NCBI RefSeq assembly: GCF_944324995.1
Contig: NZ_CALUYL010000001.1
Span: 372,001-436,000 of the forward strand
Source of the DNA: an uncultured Mailhella sp.
GTDB lineage: Bacteria > Desulfobacterota > Desulfovibrionia > Desulfovibrionales > Desulfovibrionaceae
Direction of reading: 5' to 3'
Length of the DNA: 64,000 nucleotides
Positions 16,808 to 25,819 of this stretch are shown here, piece after piece. The position numbers and the translations under genes were made by a program. Below the pieces are notes generated by a model that made no database searches, was not told the DNA's origin, and worked only from the letters and a program-made list of their open reading frames with translations. How positions within the stretch are numbered: position 1 is the first letter of the stretch; every line of letters begins with the position of its first letter.

Positions 16808-18472
16808 ATGTTCGTTCCCGTTCCCACTCCGGAGGAAATGAGCCGCTGGGACGCCGCGGCCGCTTCTTCCGGCATTTCCGAAGAAACCCTCATGGAAAGC
16901 GCCGCGCGCGCCGCCATGGACTGCCTGCGCGAAGAGGCCGGAAAACGGCGTCTGTCTCCGGCCGGAGCCTCCGTGCTTCTGCTTGCGGGCGGCGGCAACA
17001 ACGGCGGCGACGCCTTCTGCATGGCCCGTCATCTTCTGGACGCCGGAGCCGCGCCCGTGCTCGTGTGCGCCAAGGAGCCCGACGCCTATCACGGCGCGGC
17101 GCTGCACTGGCTGCGCGTGGCCATGAGCCTCGGCGTGCCCGTCGTGCCTGCCGACGACTGGGTGAAGGGCGACACCCGCGCGCCCGCAGCGCCCGACATC
17201 GTGGTGGACGCGCTGCTCGGCACCGGGTTTCACGGTAAGCTGCGCGAACGGGAAACATCCTTTGTGGAAAAGCTGAACGCCCTTTCCGCGCCCTTCGTGC
17301 TTGCCGTGGACGTGCCTTCCGGGCTTTCCGCCCGCAGCGGCCGTCCTTCGCCCACGGCCGTGCGCGCCCACGTCACGGTCACGTTTCAGGCGGCCAAGCC
17401 CGGTCTGCTGCTGCCCGAAGCGCAGGATTACACCGGCTCTCTCATCGTGCGCCCCATAGGCATGCCGCGCGCCGTGCAGGAAGCCGATCCCCCGTCCTTC
17501 CGCACCTGGCTGTGCACGCGCCGCCTCGACAGGGGCGCGCCCTACACCGTGGAACACGGTCTTTCGCCCCGGCTTGAGGAGATCTTCGACGCGCCCTCTG
17601 TGCCGGAAGGCCGCGGCCCGGCCCACAAGGGCGCGGCCGGAAGAGTGCTTGTGGCCGGAGGCTGCCCGTCCTACACCGGCGCGCCGTGCCTTTCCGCCTG
17701 GGCCGCCCTGCGCTCCGGCGCGGGCCTCGTCATGCTGGCCGCTCCCGAACCCGTGCTCAACGCCGCGCGCATTTCCATGCCCGCCCTGACGCTGCACGCG
17801 CTCTCCGGCAAGGCTCCGGACAACGCCTGGTGCGCCGAAGACGCGCAGACGCTGGCCGAAACCCTGCCCACCTTCGGAGCTCTGGTGTTCGGCCCGGGCC
17901 TCGGACGCAGCAGCGGAGCCGCGGACATGACCGAAGCGCTGCTTCAGCTTCCCCATCGCCCGCCCATGGTGATCGACGCCGACGCGCTCTTTGCCCTGGC
18001 GCAGCGGCCGAAACTCCTTTCCCTGCTGCGCCCCTGCGACGTGCTCACTCCGCATCCTGGCGAAGCCGCCACGCTTCTCGGCGTCGGCGTCCGCGACGTG
18101 CAGGCCGACCGCTTCGGAGCTCTTCGCAGCCTTGCCGCGCTCGCGCCCGCCGTGTGGGTGCTGAAGGGCGAAGGCACGCTCATCAGCGCGCCGGACGAGC
18201 CTTCCGTCATCTCGCCGTGGCAGGTGCCGCAGCTGGCCGTGGCCGGTTCCGGCGACGTGCTTGCGGGCGTCATCGGCGCGCTGCTCGCCCGAGGCCATGC
18301 GGCTCCGCTTGCCGCCACGCTCGGCGTGTGGCTGCACGCCCTCGCCGGGCTTCGCCTCGCCGGAGAATTTCCCCTGCGCGGCAACGGCCCGCACGACATT
18401 GCCAACATCCTGCCCCGAGTGCTCGGCGCGGCAGGCGAACCCAGCAGAGAAGACTCATGCCCATCCTTCTGA
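16808..18472 (+). CDS. nnr: bifunctional NAD(P)HX epimerase / ADP-dependent NAD(P)HX dehydratase
   Basis: Repairs damaged nicotinamide cofactors. 554 residues, matching the fused form. N-terminal YjeF_N epimerase domain (about 1-215) with AGGGNNGGDAFCMARHL and VVDALLGTGFHG. C-terminal YjeF_C dehydratase domain (about 225-550) with AHKGAAGRVLVAGG, VFGPGLGR, LTPHPGEAA and the nucleotide-binding AGSGDVLAGVIGALL. GGAGG precedes the ATG. The tsaE start lies 16 bases inside its end, so the two are translationally coupled, as in many bacteria. Confidence 0.96.
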   Translation: MFVPVPTPEEMSRWDAAAASSGISEETLMESAARAAMDCLREEAGKRRLSPAGASVLLLAGGGNNGGDAFCMARHLLDAGAAPVLVCAKEPDAYHGAALHWLRVAMSLGVPVVPADDWVKGDTRAPAAPDIVVDALLGTGFHGKLRERETSFVEKLNALSAPFVLAVDVPSGLSARSGRPSPTAVRAHVTVTFQAAKPGLLLPEAQDYTGSLIVRPIGMPRAVQEADPPSFRTWLCTRRLDRGAPYTVEHGLSPRLEEIFDAPSVPEGRGPAHKGAAGRVLVAGGCPSYTGAPCLSAWAALRSGAGLVMLAAPEPVLNAARISMPALTLHALSGKAPDNAWCAEDAQTLAETLPTFGALVFGPGLGRSSGAADMTEALLQLPHRPPMVIDADALFALAQRPKLLSLLRPCDVLTPHPGEAATLLGVGVRDVQADRFGALRSLAALAPAVWVLKGEGTLISAPDEPSVISPWQVPQLAVAGSGDVLAGVIGALLARGHAAPLAATLGVWLHALAGLRLAGEFPLRGNGPHDIANILPRVLGAAGEPSREDSCPSF

Positions 18473-19002
18473 CATCCCCCGAAGACACCATGGAATTCGG
18501 CGCCATGCTCGCGCAGGCCATGCTCGACTCGCCCCTGCGCACGATCTACCTGTTCGCCGATCTCGGCGGCGGCAAGACCACCTTCACCCGCGGCTTCACG
18601 GCGGCGCTGCCCGGCGGCGATCAGGCCGAAGTGGCCAGCCCCAGCTTCACCCTGTGCAACGTGTACCCCACAAGGCCGGAAGTGCTCCACGCCGACCTCT
18701 ATCGCCTTTCCGAAAACGCCTCGCTCCCCGAAGAAATGGAAGAAATGCTCGACGAGGGCGACCCCTTCCTCATTCTCGAATGGCCGCAATACCTGGCTCC
18801 CGAGCGCCGCGCCGCCGAGCGCCTCGACATTTATCTTGACCCGGTACAGGGCAACGACGCAAAAGCTCTGGACAAGACTGCGGAATCATGCCAGACTTTC
18901 CGGCTGGCAACGATGAAAGCCCACGGCGATGCAGCCGACGCTCTTCTGCGGAATCTGAAGACCCGGCTCGAACGGCGCTTTGCGCCTGCCGACAAGGCAT
19001 AA
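18457..19002 (+). CDS. tsaE: tRNA threonylcarbamoyladenosine biosynthesis ATPase TsaE
   Basis: P-loop ATPase that works with TsaB and TsaD to make t6A37 in ANN-decoding tRNAs. 182 residues from the ATG at 18457, overlapping nnr by 16 bases. The Walker A is DLGGGKTTFTRG (usually DLGAGKT); then SPSFTLCNVYP, HADLYRL and LILEWPQYL match the family's ordered motifs. About 30 extra C-terminal residues (ending RRFAPADKA) extend past the usual 150-160. lysC follows after 32 bases and could be in the same transcript. Confidence 0.93.
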   Translation: MPILLTSPEDTMEFGAMLAQAMLDSPLRTIYLFADLGGGKTTFTRGFTAALPGGDQAEVASPSFTLCNVYPTRPEVLHADLYRLSENASLPEEMEEMLDEGDPFLILEWPQYLAPERRAAERLDIYLDPVQGNDAKALDKTAESCQTFRLATMKAHGDAADALLRNLKTRLERRFAPADKA

Positions 19003-19034
19003 GCGTTCCATATCCCCTTTTTTCAGGATGTCCT

Positions 19035-20240
19035 ATGCGTATTCTTGTGCAGAAATTCGGAGGATCCTCCGTCGCCGACCTGGAGTGCATGAAAAAAGTG
19101 CGCACCAAAGTGCTTGCCGCGCTTGAGGAAGGCTACAAGGTTGTGGTGGTTCTCTCCGCCCGCTACGGCCAGACCAACAGCCTGCTGGAAAGAGCCTATC
19201 AGTGGTCGGACGAACCCGATCCCGCAGAACTCGACGTTCTGCTCACCACCGGCGAACAGGAATCTGTGGCGCTGTTTTCCATGCTCCTGCGCGACGCAGG
19301 CGTGAAAGCCCGCTCCTTCCTCGGTTTTCAGGTGCCCGTCATCACCGACGACGCCTACGGCAACGCCCGCATCGACACCATCAATGCCGACGCCATCCGC
19401 GAAGCCTTCCAGACCTACGACGTCGTGGTCATGGCCGGATTCCAGGGCCGCACGCCCGACATGCGCCTCACTACGCTGGGCCGCGGAGGCTCGGACACCT
19501 CCGCCGTGGCCGTGGCCGCCGCTCTCGGCGACGAGACCCGCTGCGACATCTATACCGACGTGGACGGCGTGTACACCACCGATCCGCGCATGTGCAAGGA
19601 CGCCCACAAAATGGACCGCATCAGCTATGACGAAATGCTGGAAATGGCTTCCATGGGCGCCAAGGTTCTGCAAATCCGTTCCGTAGAAATCGCCGAAAAA
19701 TATAATGTTCCCGTCCGGGTGCGTTCCACCTTCTCGAACGATCCGGGCACGCTGGTCACCAAGGAGGACATCATGATGGAGTCCGTGCTCGTTTCGGGCA
19801 TCGCTTTTGATAAGGATCAAGCCAGAGTCACGCTCCGCGACGTACACGACAGACCCGGTTCGGCGGCCAGCATCTTCAGCCCGCTCGGCAAGGCCGGCAT
19901 CGTGGTGGACATGATCATTCAGACCGCCAGCCGCGACGGCGTCACCGACATGGCCTTCACCGTGTCCCGCAAGGATCTCAAGCGCACCCTCGACGTGCTC
20001 CAGAAGGCCGAGCCCGCCTGCAGCAGCATCGAACACTCCTCCAACATCGCCAAGGTGTCCGTGGTGGGCGTGGGCATGCGCAATCACAGCGGCGCGGCCA
20101 GCCGGGCCTTCGACGCCCTGTACAAGGCCGGCATCAACCTCATCATGATCAGCACCTCGGAAGTGAAGATTTCCTGCCTGGTGGACGAGGCCGACCTCGA
20201 ACTCGCGGTCAACGTTCTGCACAAGGAATTCGATCTGTAG
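19035..20240 (+). CDS. lysC: aspartate kinase
   Basis: Phosphorylates aspartate, the first step toward lysine, threonine and methionine; Asd, truncated at base 1 of this window, does the next step. 401 residues. Kinase domain (about 1-240): QKFGGSSVAD, TTGEQE, FQGRTPDM, GRGGSDTSAVAVAAAL and TDVDGVYTTDPR. Two ACT domains follow (about 265-401), where feedback effectors bind. The usual VVSAMSG segment reads VLSARYG here. A 22-bp palindromic terminator follows. High confidence in function; which end product inhibits it is not readable. Confidence 0.96.
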   Translation: MRILVQKFGGSSVADLECMKKVRTKVLAALEEGYKVVVVLSARYGQTNSLLERAYQWSDEPDPAELDVLLTTGEQESVALFSMLLRDAGVKARSFLGFQVPVITDDAYGNARIDTINADAIREAFQTYDVVVMAGFQGRTPDMRLTTLGRGGSDTSAVAVAAALGDETRCDIYTDVDGVYTTDPRMCKDAHKMDRISYDEMLEMASMGAKVLQIRSVEIAEKYNVPVRVRSTFSNDPGTLVTKEDIMMESVLVSGIAFDKDQARVTLRDVHDRPGSAASIFSPLGKAGIVVDMIIQTASRDGVTDMAFTVSRKDLKRTLDVLQKAEPACSSIEHSSNIAKVSVVGVGMRNHSGAASRAFDALYKAGINLIMISTSEVKISCLVDEADLELAVNVLHKEFDL

Positions 20241-20277
20241 TCCGTCGGACTCCGGTCCGTTTCATATCGTCACTGGG

Positions 20278-20305
20278 AAAGGGGAGCGCGCTCCCCTTTC
20301 TTGTT
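20278..20305 (+). terminator. lysC terminator
   Basis: A perfect inverted repeat (AAAGGGGAGCG / CGCTCCCCTTT, 20278-20299) is followed by a short T-rich tail, 38 bases after the lysC stop. Confidence 0.8.
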
Positions 20306-20337
20306 CCTTCCGCAGCGAAGCATACGACGAGGCCGTC

Positions 20338-20688
20338 ATGACTCTGCATCTGCCCATTCCCGTCATCACCGTGCTGCTTCTCATAGGCTCCAACATCTTC
20401 ATGACCTATGCCTGGTACGGACATCTGCGCCATCACTCCCTCACCTTCGTGGGAGCCATTCTCGTGAGCTGGGGCATCGCCTTCTTTGAATACTGCCTTC
20501 AGGTGCCCGCCAACCGCGTGGGCTACGGCTATTTTTCCGCCGCCGAGCTCAAGACCATTCAGGAAGTCATTTCCCTGACCATCTTCGGCATCTTCTCCAC
20601 GCTCTATCTCGGCGAAAGCCTCACCTGGAATCACGCCGTCGGCTTTGCGCTCATCGTGGCGGGGGCCTTCTTCGTGTTCAAGGGCTAG
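20338..20688 (+). CDS. DMT-family membrane protein (DUF486)
   Basis: 116 residues with four hydrophobic helices: about 7-27, 35-53, 78-96 and 99-115. The pattern TYAWYGHL, FFEYCLQVPANRVGYGYFSAAELKTIQEVISL and FSTLYLGE is the signature of DUF486, a small relative of drug/metabolite exporters. Substrate unknown. The start at 20338 has GAGG seven bases upstream. It sits alone between the lysC terminator and priA (46 bases). Confidence 0.9.
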   Translation: MTLHLPIPVITVLLLIGSNIFMTYAWYGHLRHHSLTFVGAILVSWGIAFFEYCLQVPANRVGYGYFSAAELKTIQEVISLTIFGIFSTLYLGESLTWNHAVGFALIVAGAFFVFKG

Positions 20689-20733
20689 AGGCGGAGTGCG
20701 CCTCCGCTTCCGGGCTTCCCCAGGACCGCATTC

Positions 20734-23187
20734 ATGATCTGCCACGTCGCCCTCTGCACGCCGCCCTACGCCACGCTGAGCTATCTGACGCCTGAGGAGT
20801 TCCCGGACTTCCCCTGGCAGGCCGGACTGCGCGTGGCCGTGCCGCTCGGCAACGGAGCCGTCCGCGCGGGCGTCGTCACGGCCGTGTTCGCCGACGACGA
20901 TCCGAGCGCCCTCCGGGAAAGCGCCGCCGGTCAGCACAGCATGAAGAAAAGCGGCGACATCACGCTGCGCCCCCTGACGTGGCCGCTGGAGCTTGCGCCG
21001 CTGCTTCCGCGCGACTACATGGAAACCGTGGAACAGCTCGCCGCGCGTCAGTATTCCTCGCCCGGCCGCGTGCTCGGCAATCTTCTGCCGCAGGGGCTGA
21101 GAGTCACCGCGCGCATCCGCGTGCGGCAGTACCTGCCGGACGTGAACGGCAAAGGACAAAAGCCCAGGCTCTTCGCCCTGCGCGACATTCCCGCCATGCC
21201 CGCCGCCGAACGCGCCGCTCTGGCGCAGGACTTCACGCACGGTCGGGCCGAAATTCTCATGCTGGCCGAAGACGCCGCCGACGGAGAGCTCTGCGCGCTG
21301 GCCTGCGATCCGCCGTGGCCGGTGCGGCCCAACGCCGTGAAGCAGCGCGAACTGCTCGACTGGCTGCTCAGAAACGGCACGGTGACGCGCAGAAAGCTGC
21401 GCGAAGCCCTGCCCGACAGCTCACAGACGCTCACGGCGCTCGTGAAGAACAAGCTGGTGGAACTTCGCCCAGCCACGCCCGAAGAGGACGAGCCGGAACC
21501 CGAGGAAGCGCTGCTGCCGCCGCCCGAGCCACCCTTCCAGCTCACGGAGGAACAGCAGGCCGCGCTCAGGGAATACTGCGAGCAGATGGACGCCCTCGCC
21601 CGCGGAGAAAAGCGGCCCTTCGCTCACCTTCTTTTCGGCATCACGGGAAGCGGCAAGACGGCCGTGTATCTGGAACTCGCCCACGCCTGCCTTACGAGGG
21701 GCCGTTCCGCGCTTCTTCTCGCCCCGGAAGTGGCCATCGCCCTCAAACTGCGCAGAGACGCCGAACAGCGTTTTCCCGGCGCGCCCATTTTCTTCTATCA
21801 CGGCTACCAGAGCCAGCAGCAGCGGGAACGCACCTTCCGCCGCCTCGCCGTGCGCAAAGAACCCTGCCTCGTCATCGGCACGCGTTCGGCGCTGTTTCTG
21901 CCTCTGCCGCCGCTGGGAGCCATCGTGCTCGACGAGGAACACGACGGTTCCTTCAAGCAGGAAGACCGTCTGCCCTATCAGGCCAAGGAAGTGGCCTGGG
22001 AGAGGGCGGGCAGGCATCGGGCGCTGCTGATTCTCGGCTCGGCCACGCCGGACATCAAGACCTTTCATGCGGCAAAGGAAGGGCTCTTTCCCGTCTCCCG
22101 GCTGACGCATCGCACGGGTGGCGGCACGCTGCCCGCCATCGAGCTTGTGGACATCAAGAATCAGCCGGCCTCCAAACTGCTTTCCGACCGCGCCGTGGAG
22201 GCGCTGCGGGAAACCGTGCAGCGCGGCGAACAGGCCGTGGTGCTGCTCAACCGCCGAGGCTACGCGCCGCTCATGTACTGCCTGAACTGCGGCACCGTGG
22301 CCAAGTGCCCCAACTGCGACATCGCCCTCACCTATCACAAGAAGCGCGAGCAGCTCGTGTGCCACTACTGCGGCCACACGCGCCCCTTTCCCTCGCCCTG
22401 CGAAAAATGCGGCGGTCTCAACTTCCTGCCCATGGGCGAAGGCACGGAAAAGCTGGAGGAAACTCTGGCCGGAGAAGAGCTTGCCGGAGCCCTGCCGCCC
22501 GGCGGCCGCGTGCTCAGGCTCGACCGCGACAGCACGAGCCGCCCCGGACGCATGGAAGAAATTCTCGCCGCCTTCGCCCGGCAGGAAGCGCAGGTGCTGG
22601 TGGGCACGCAAATGCTCTCCAAGGGGCATCATTTTCCCAACGTCACGCTGGCCGTGGTGGCCGACGGCGACATGGGCCTGAACATGCCCGACTACCGCTC
22701 GGCCGAACGCACGTTTCAGCTTCTGGTGCAGTCCTCAGGACGCGCCGGACGCGGCGAAAAGCCCGGGCGCGTGCTCATTCAGACCAGAGACGTCAACCAC
22801 TACTGCTGGCAGTTCGTGAAAACCGGCGACTACGAGGGCTTCTACGAACACGAAATAGCCCTGCGCAAGCAGCGCCGCTATCCGCCCTTCGTCAAGCTGG
22901 CGCTCATCCGCCTTTCCTACCCCTGGGACTGGAAGGAAGGACAAAGCCGCGTGAACGCCTTTGCCGCAGCTCTGCGCGCCCACGGCCGCTCCCTCGGCCT
23001 CACCGTGCTCGGCCCGGCTCCCGCGCCGCTGGCCCGCATTCAGGGCCGCATGCGCTTTCAGTGCCTCATGAAGGCCGATACCTGGCAGCACGTGCGTCAG
23101 GCCTACGCCATGGCCCTGCGCGACGTCGGCGCGCTGCCTCACGAGCTGCGCATCACGCTGGACCTCGACCCCGTGAACATGCTCTGA
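20734..23187 (+). CDS. priA: primosomal replication restart helicase PriA
   Basis: 3'-to-5' helicase that reloads the replisome at collapsed forks. 817 residues. Order: N-terminal DNA-binding domain (about 1-110); winged-helix insert; helicase lobe 1 with Walker A GITGSGKTAVYLE and DEEH box (LDEEHDGSFKQ); a zinc-binding insert with paired Cys (CLNCGTVAKCPNCD...CHYCGH...CEKCGG); lobe 2 with VGTQMLSKGHHFP and the arginine-finger region QSSGRAGRG; C-terminal domain. AGGA precedes the ATG. Acidic linker EEDEPEPEEALLPPPEPP at about 250 is long but plausible. Confidence 0.96.
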   Translation: MICHVALCTPPYATLSYLTPEEFPDFPWQAGLRVAVPLGNGAVRAGVVTAVFADDDPSALRESAAGQHSMKKSGDITLRPLTWPLELAPLLPRDYMETVEQLAARQYSSPGRVLGNLLPQGLRVTARIRVRQYLPDVNGKGQKPRLFALRDIPAMPAAERAALAQDFTHGRAEILMLAEDAADGELCALACDPPWPVRPNAVKQRELLDWLLRNGTVTRRKLREALPDSSQTLTALVKNKLVELRPATPEEDEPEPEEALLPPPEPPFQLTEEQQAALREYCEQMDALARGEKRPFAHLLFGITGSGKTAVYLELAHACLTRGRSALLLAPEVAIALKLRRDAEQRFPGAPIFFYHGYQSQQQRERTFRRLAVRKEPCLVIGTRSALFLPLPPLGAIVLDEEHDGSFKQEDRLPYQAKEVAWERAGRHRALLILGSATPDIKTFHAAKEGLFPVSRLTHRTGGGTLPAIELVDIKNQPASKLLSDRAVEALRETVQRGEQAVVLLNRRGYAPLMYCLNCGTVAKCPNCDIALTYHKKREQLVCHYCGHTRPFPSPCEKCGGLNFLPMGEGTEKLEETLAGEELAGALPPGGRVLRLDRDSTSRPGRMEEILAAFARQEAQVLVGTQMLSKGHHFPNVTLAVVADGDMGLNMPDYRSAERTFQLLVQSSGRAGRGEKPGRVLIQTRDVNHYCWQFVKTGDYEGFYEHEIALRKQRRYPPFVKLALIRLSYPWDWKEGQSRVNAFAAALRAHGRSLGLTVLGPAPAPLARIQGRMRFQCLMKADTWQHVRQAYAMALRDVGALPHELRITLDLDPVNML

Positions 23188-23290
23188 GGCTCCGCGCCCC
23201 GGGCACGGTGCGCTTTGCCTCCGCCGCGCCGTCCGTTCCGAACCTCCGGCCCCGGCCTTCTGCCGCCGCCGCGCCGCATGAAAAAGGCAT

Positions 23291-23330
23291 AAAAAAAGCC
23301 GGGCCGCCCGCCATGCGGAACGACTCCGGC
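23291..23330 (-). terminator. terminator of the aminotransferase/exported-protein transcript
   Basis: On the minus strand an interrupted GC hairpin (outer GCCGG/CCGGC with an inner CCGC/GCGG) ends in seven T. It lies 37 bases past the stop of the gene at 23367. Confidence 0.5.
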
Positions 23331-23366
23331 CTTCAAGACTTTCTGCGGAACATTCCGCAAACAAAT

Positions 23367-23795
23367 TTAGAACTTGTACACATCCAGAGAAATGGCGGAG
23401 GCGGGCTGACCGTCGTCGCCGGGGAACACGCGGGCGCGGATCTTGTCGCCCTTCTTCAGGTCGCCGATGCCCTTCTTGCTCTCCCAGGTGAAGATGTCGG
23501 CGTACACGTTTTCAACCAGCGTGTTGTCCGTCACCTTGATGGTGGAAGTTTCACCCTGCTTGTCCTTGATGGTGAAGGTGCCGTTCTTGGCGTCCACACT
23601 CTCCACCACGCCGCGTTCCACGACGAACAGCGGGAAGGTGACCACGATTTCCTCGCTGGGGGCCACGATCACGAAAGGCGTGTCGGCCACGGTCTGCTTG
23701 GCCTTGGGCGCGGGAGCGGTATCGGCGGCAAGGGCCATTGCGGGAGCCAGAATGATACCACAGCAAAAACCGGTGAACAGAGTCTTGATGCGCAT
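23367..23795 (-). CDS. small exported protein of unknown function
   Basis: 142 residues with a clear signal peptide (MRIKTLFTGFCCGIILAPAMALA, cleavage before AD). After an Ala/Pro/Lys linker, the mature part alternates beta-strand patterns: VVTFPLFVVERGVVESVDAK, GTFTIKDKQGETSTIKVTDN, LKKGDKIRARVF. This looks like a small OB- or barrel-type domain, reminiscent of DUF5666-like periplasmic proteins, but I cannot assign a family. TGAGGAA precedes the ATG. It begins 18 bases after the class IV aminotransferase stop, so the two may be co-transcribed. Function unknown. Confidence 0.8.
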   Translation of the reverse strand: MRIKTLFTGFCCGIILAPAMALAADTAPAPKAKQTVADTPFVIVAPSEEIVVTFPLFVVERGVVESVDAKNGTFTIKDKQGETSTIKVTDNTLVENVYADIFTWESKKGIGDLKKGDKIRARVFPGDDGQPASAISLDVYKF

Positions 23796-23813
23796 AAGTT
23801 CCTCACTTGTTAA

Positions 23814-24764
23814 TCATTTGAGGAACGGCACGCCTCCGGTCACAAGAGCGTCATGCAGCAGATGGCGCAGCCTGTCCGCCATGGGACCGGGACGGCCGTC
23901 GCCTACGGGCTTGCCGTTGTAGTGCGTGACCGCCACGCACTCGCATGTAGTACCAAGTACCAGAATCTCGGAAGCCTGTTCCACTATTTCTTCTGTGATA
24001 TCAGTGATAACTACGGGCATGAACGCCTTGGCGAGCTCCATGGCCCGGATGGACGTCGTGCCCGGAAGCGCATGCCGGAACTCGGGCATGAGCATGCGGC
24101 CCTGCCTGTCCACCAGCGCCACGTTGGCAATGGCCGCCTCGGCGAGAAAACCGTCTTCATCGAAGGAAAAGGTGAGATCCACGCCCTTCTCGCGGGCTTC
24201 CTTGGCCATGAGCGCGTTGGCGAGATAGTTGGTGGACTTGATCTGCGCAAGCCATTCCTGCTTGGCCGGAACGGCGCTTCTTGCCGCCGTCAGCCCCTTC
24301 TGCCAGAACGATTCCGGCAGCGGACGCCCCTTGGTGGCCACGATGTACAGACTGGACTGCGGGCATTCGGCCGGATCCACGCCCAGCCCTCCGCAGCCGC
24401 GGCCGAGCAGCACCTTGAGCCCGCCGTACGGCGCACCGCCTTCCCGGGCCACGTCCAGCATGATGGAACGCACCTCATCCCACGGGCACGGAGGCTCAAG
24501 CTCCAGACGCGCGGCGGAGTGCTTCATGCGTTCAAGATGGGCGTCGAGCTGCACGATGCGCCCTTCCAGAAACGTGAGGCTTTCAAAAATGGCGTCGCCG
24601 CGATGCACCATGTGATCGTCCAGAGGCACCAGCAGCAGACGGGCGTCCTTGCAGATGGCTCCCATGCGATGTTCGTAAAAGGCCGTGACGTTGGCCGCGC
24701 CCTCGCGCGGCAGCTCCATGAGTCTTGCCGTCCACCCGGCGGCATCGAGGACAGGAACAGACAT
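23814..24764 (-). CDS. class IV PLP aminotransferase (branched-chain or D-amino-acid type)
   Basis: Fold-type IV aminotransferase; IlvE, D-alanine aminotransferase and aminodeoxychorismate lyase share this fold. 316 residues from the ATG at 24764 (MSVPVLDAAG), after GGAGAG. Visible: VHRGDAIFESLTFLEGRI, the PLP lysine in IKSTNYLANALM (Lys176), FLAEAAIANVALVDRQG and the phosphate-binding LPGTTSIRAMEL. The substrate cannot be told from sequence alone, so no symbol is given. Upstream, a terminator separates it from the HU/IHF gene. Confidence 0.88.
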   Translation of the reverse strand: MSVPVLDAAGWTARLMELPREGAANVTAFYEHRMGAICKDARLLLVPLDDHMVHRGDAIFESLTFLEGRIVQLDAHLERMKHSAARLELEPPCPWDEVRSIMLDVAREGGAPYGGLKVLLGRGCGGLGVDPAECPQSSLYIVATKGRPLPESFWQKGLTAARSAVPAKQEWLAQIKSTNYLANALMAKEAREKGVDLTFSFDEDGFLAEAAIANVALVDRQGRMLMPEFRHALPGTTSIRAMELAKAFMPVVITDITEEIVEQASEILVLGTTCECVAVTHYNGKPVGDGRPGPMADRLRHLLHDALVTGGVPFLK

Positions 24765-24885
24765 GATATTCTCTCCAGGCTGGCCGAAACGGCCAGGATT
24801 TGCGTGCCCCGGAAACCGGAACAGCCACGGGCACGCCACCGCTATAGCGCAAAAAACAGGGGGAGTACAGACGACCCCTCTTGCC

Positions 24886-24899
24886 GCCCCGCTCTTCGG
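24886..24899. repeat. 14-bp core of the recurring sequence, copy 1
   Basis: GCCCCGCTCTTCGG, downstream of the HU/IHF terminator (minus strand). Confidence 0.55.
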
Positions 24900-24903
24900 A
24901 TAC

Positions 24904-24928
24904 GAAAAAAGGCCTGCCGAAGCAGGCC
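24904..24928 (-). terminator. HIT-HU operon terminator
   Basis: Perfect GGCCTGC / GCAGGCC stem with a TTCG loop (24911-24928), then six T on the minus strand; 28 bases past the HU/IHF stop. Confidence 0.88.
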
Positions 24929-24956
24929 CTTCTTGCAGGGAACACCGCCCTTCAGA

Positions 24957-25262
24957 CTACGCCTCTTCGCCGCCGTTGAGCTCCATGCGGAACTTGCGGG
25001 AAAGACGGAACACCACCACTTTGCGCGGAGGCAGCGTGATGGATTCATCGGTCTGGGGGTTGCGTCCCTTGCGGGCGTTTTTGTCGTAGGCCTCGAACTT
25101 GCCGAAGCCGCTGATGAGAAGCGCGTCATCCTTCTTGATGGCCTGCTTCATGAGGGCAAGCAGATTTTCAACGATATTCTTCACTTCCGCACGGTTGCGG
25201 CCGAGATTCTTGTCATTGTACACCGCTTCCACAATGTCAGCCTTCGTCAGAGCCTTGTTCAT
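24957..25262 (-). CDS. HU/IHF-family nucleoid DNA-binding protein
   Basis: 101 residues from the ATG at 25262, with AGGAGG upstream. The fold is recognised from LTKADIVEAVYN, ISGFGKFEAYDKNARKGRNPQTDESITLPPRKVVVFRLSRKFR, that is, the dimer core and the DNA-gripping arm with the conserved Arg-Asn-Pro tip. The arm and tail resemble IHF more than HU, but the subgroup is uncertain. It bends DNA and shapes the nucleoid; an IHF role would matter for sigma-54 promoters. Its start lies 26 bases inside the HIT gene, so the two are coupled. Confidence 0.92.
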   Translation of the reverse strand: MNKALTKADIVEAVYNDKNLGRNRAEVKNIVENLLALMKQAIKKDDALLISGFGKFEAYDKNARKGRNPQTDESITLPPRKVVVFRLSRKFRMELNGGEEA

Positions 25263-25710
25263 GTTTTCCTCCTGCCATTTCCTTCCGGATACTTTCCAGG
25301 CACGCGGCCACGTTGTCAGCCATGGCCTGCATGGCTGCGGCGTCAGGATATTTCCCCTGCTCCCACACGCCGAGCCCGTCCCCGTCGAAACGGGGGATGA
25401 TGTGCCAGTGAATATGGAACATAGTCTGCCCTGCGGACAATCCGTTGTTCTGCATGACATTGAACCCCGAAGCTCCGGTGGCCTTCATCACGGCCGCGCC
25501 GACCTTCTTCAGCGCCGCAAACACCGCAGGCGCGATATCGCAGGAGACTTCAAGCATATCCTTGTAATGCGTCTTGGGTATCACCAGCGTATGACCGGGA
25601 TGCACAGGCGACAGATCAAGAAACGCCAGAACGCAATCATCCTCGTACACCTTTGCGCAGGGAATCTCTCCCTTGGCAATAAGGCAGAAAATACATTTTT
25701 CTTCAGACAT
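25237..25710 (-). CDS. HIT-family nucleotide hydrolase/transferase
   Basis: 157 residues from the ATG at 25710 (MSEEKCIFC), with GGAGG 11 bases upstream. The histidine triad is HIHWHIIPR, preceded by the N-terminal CIFC pair and VIPKTHYKDMLE that mark the HinT-like branch; these hydrolyse adenosine phosphoramidates or dinucleoside polyphosphates. The C-terminus (about 110-157) is an extra helix rich in Ala and Glu. First gene of a two-gene unit with the HU/IHF gene, divergent from the radical SAM gene. Confidence 0.92.
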   Translation of the reverse strand: MSEEKCIFCLIAKGEIPCAKVYEDDCVLAFLDLSPVHPGHTLVIPKTHYKDMLEVSCDIAPAVFAALKKVGAAVMKATGASGFNVMQNNGLSAGQTMFHIHWHIIPRFDGDGLGVWEQGKYPDAAAMQAMADNVAACLESIRKEMAGGKHEQGSDEG

Positions 25711-25819
25711 AACAGTACAGACCTCCAAAGCCTCTCCCGTATTTTTAACACGGGAGACACCTTGTCATCCTAAGCGCAATCGATTAGAACATCAAGAGCT
25801 TTTCTGCCGAGGAAAAAAA

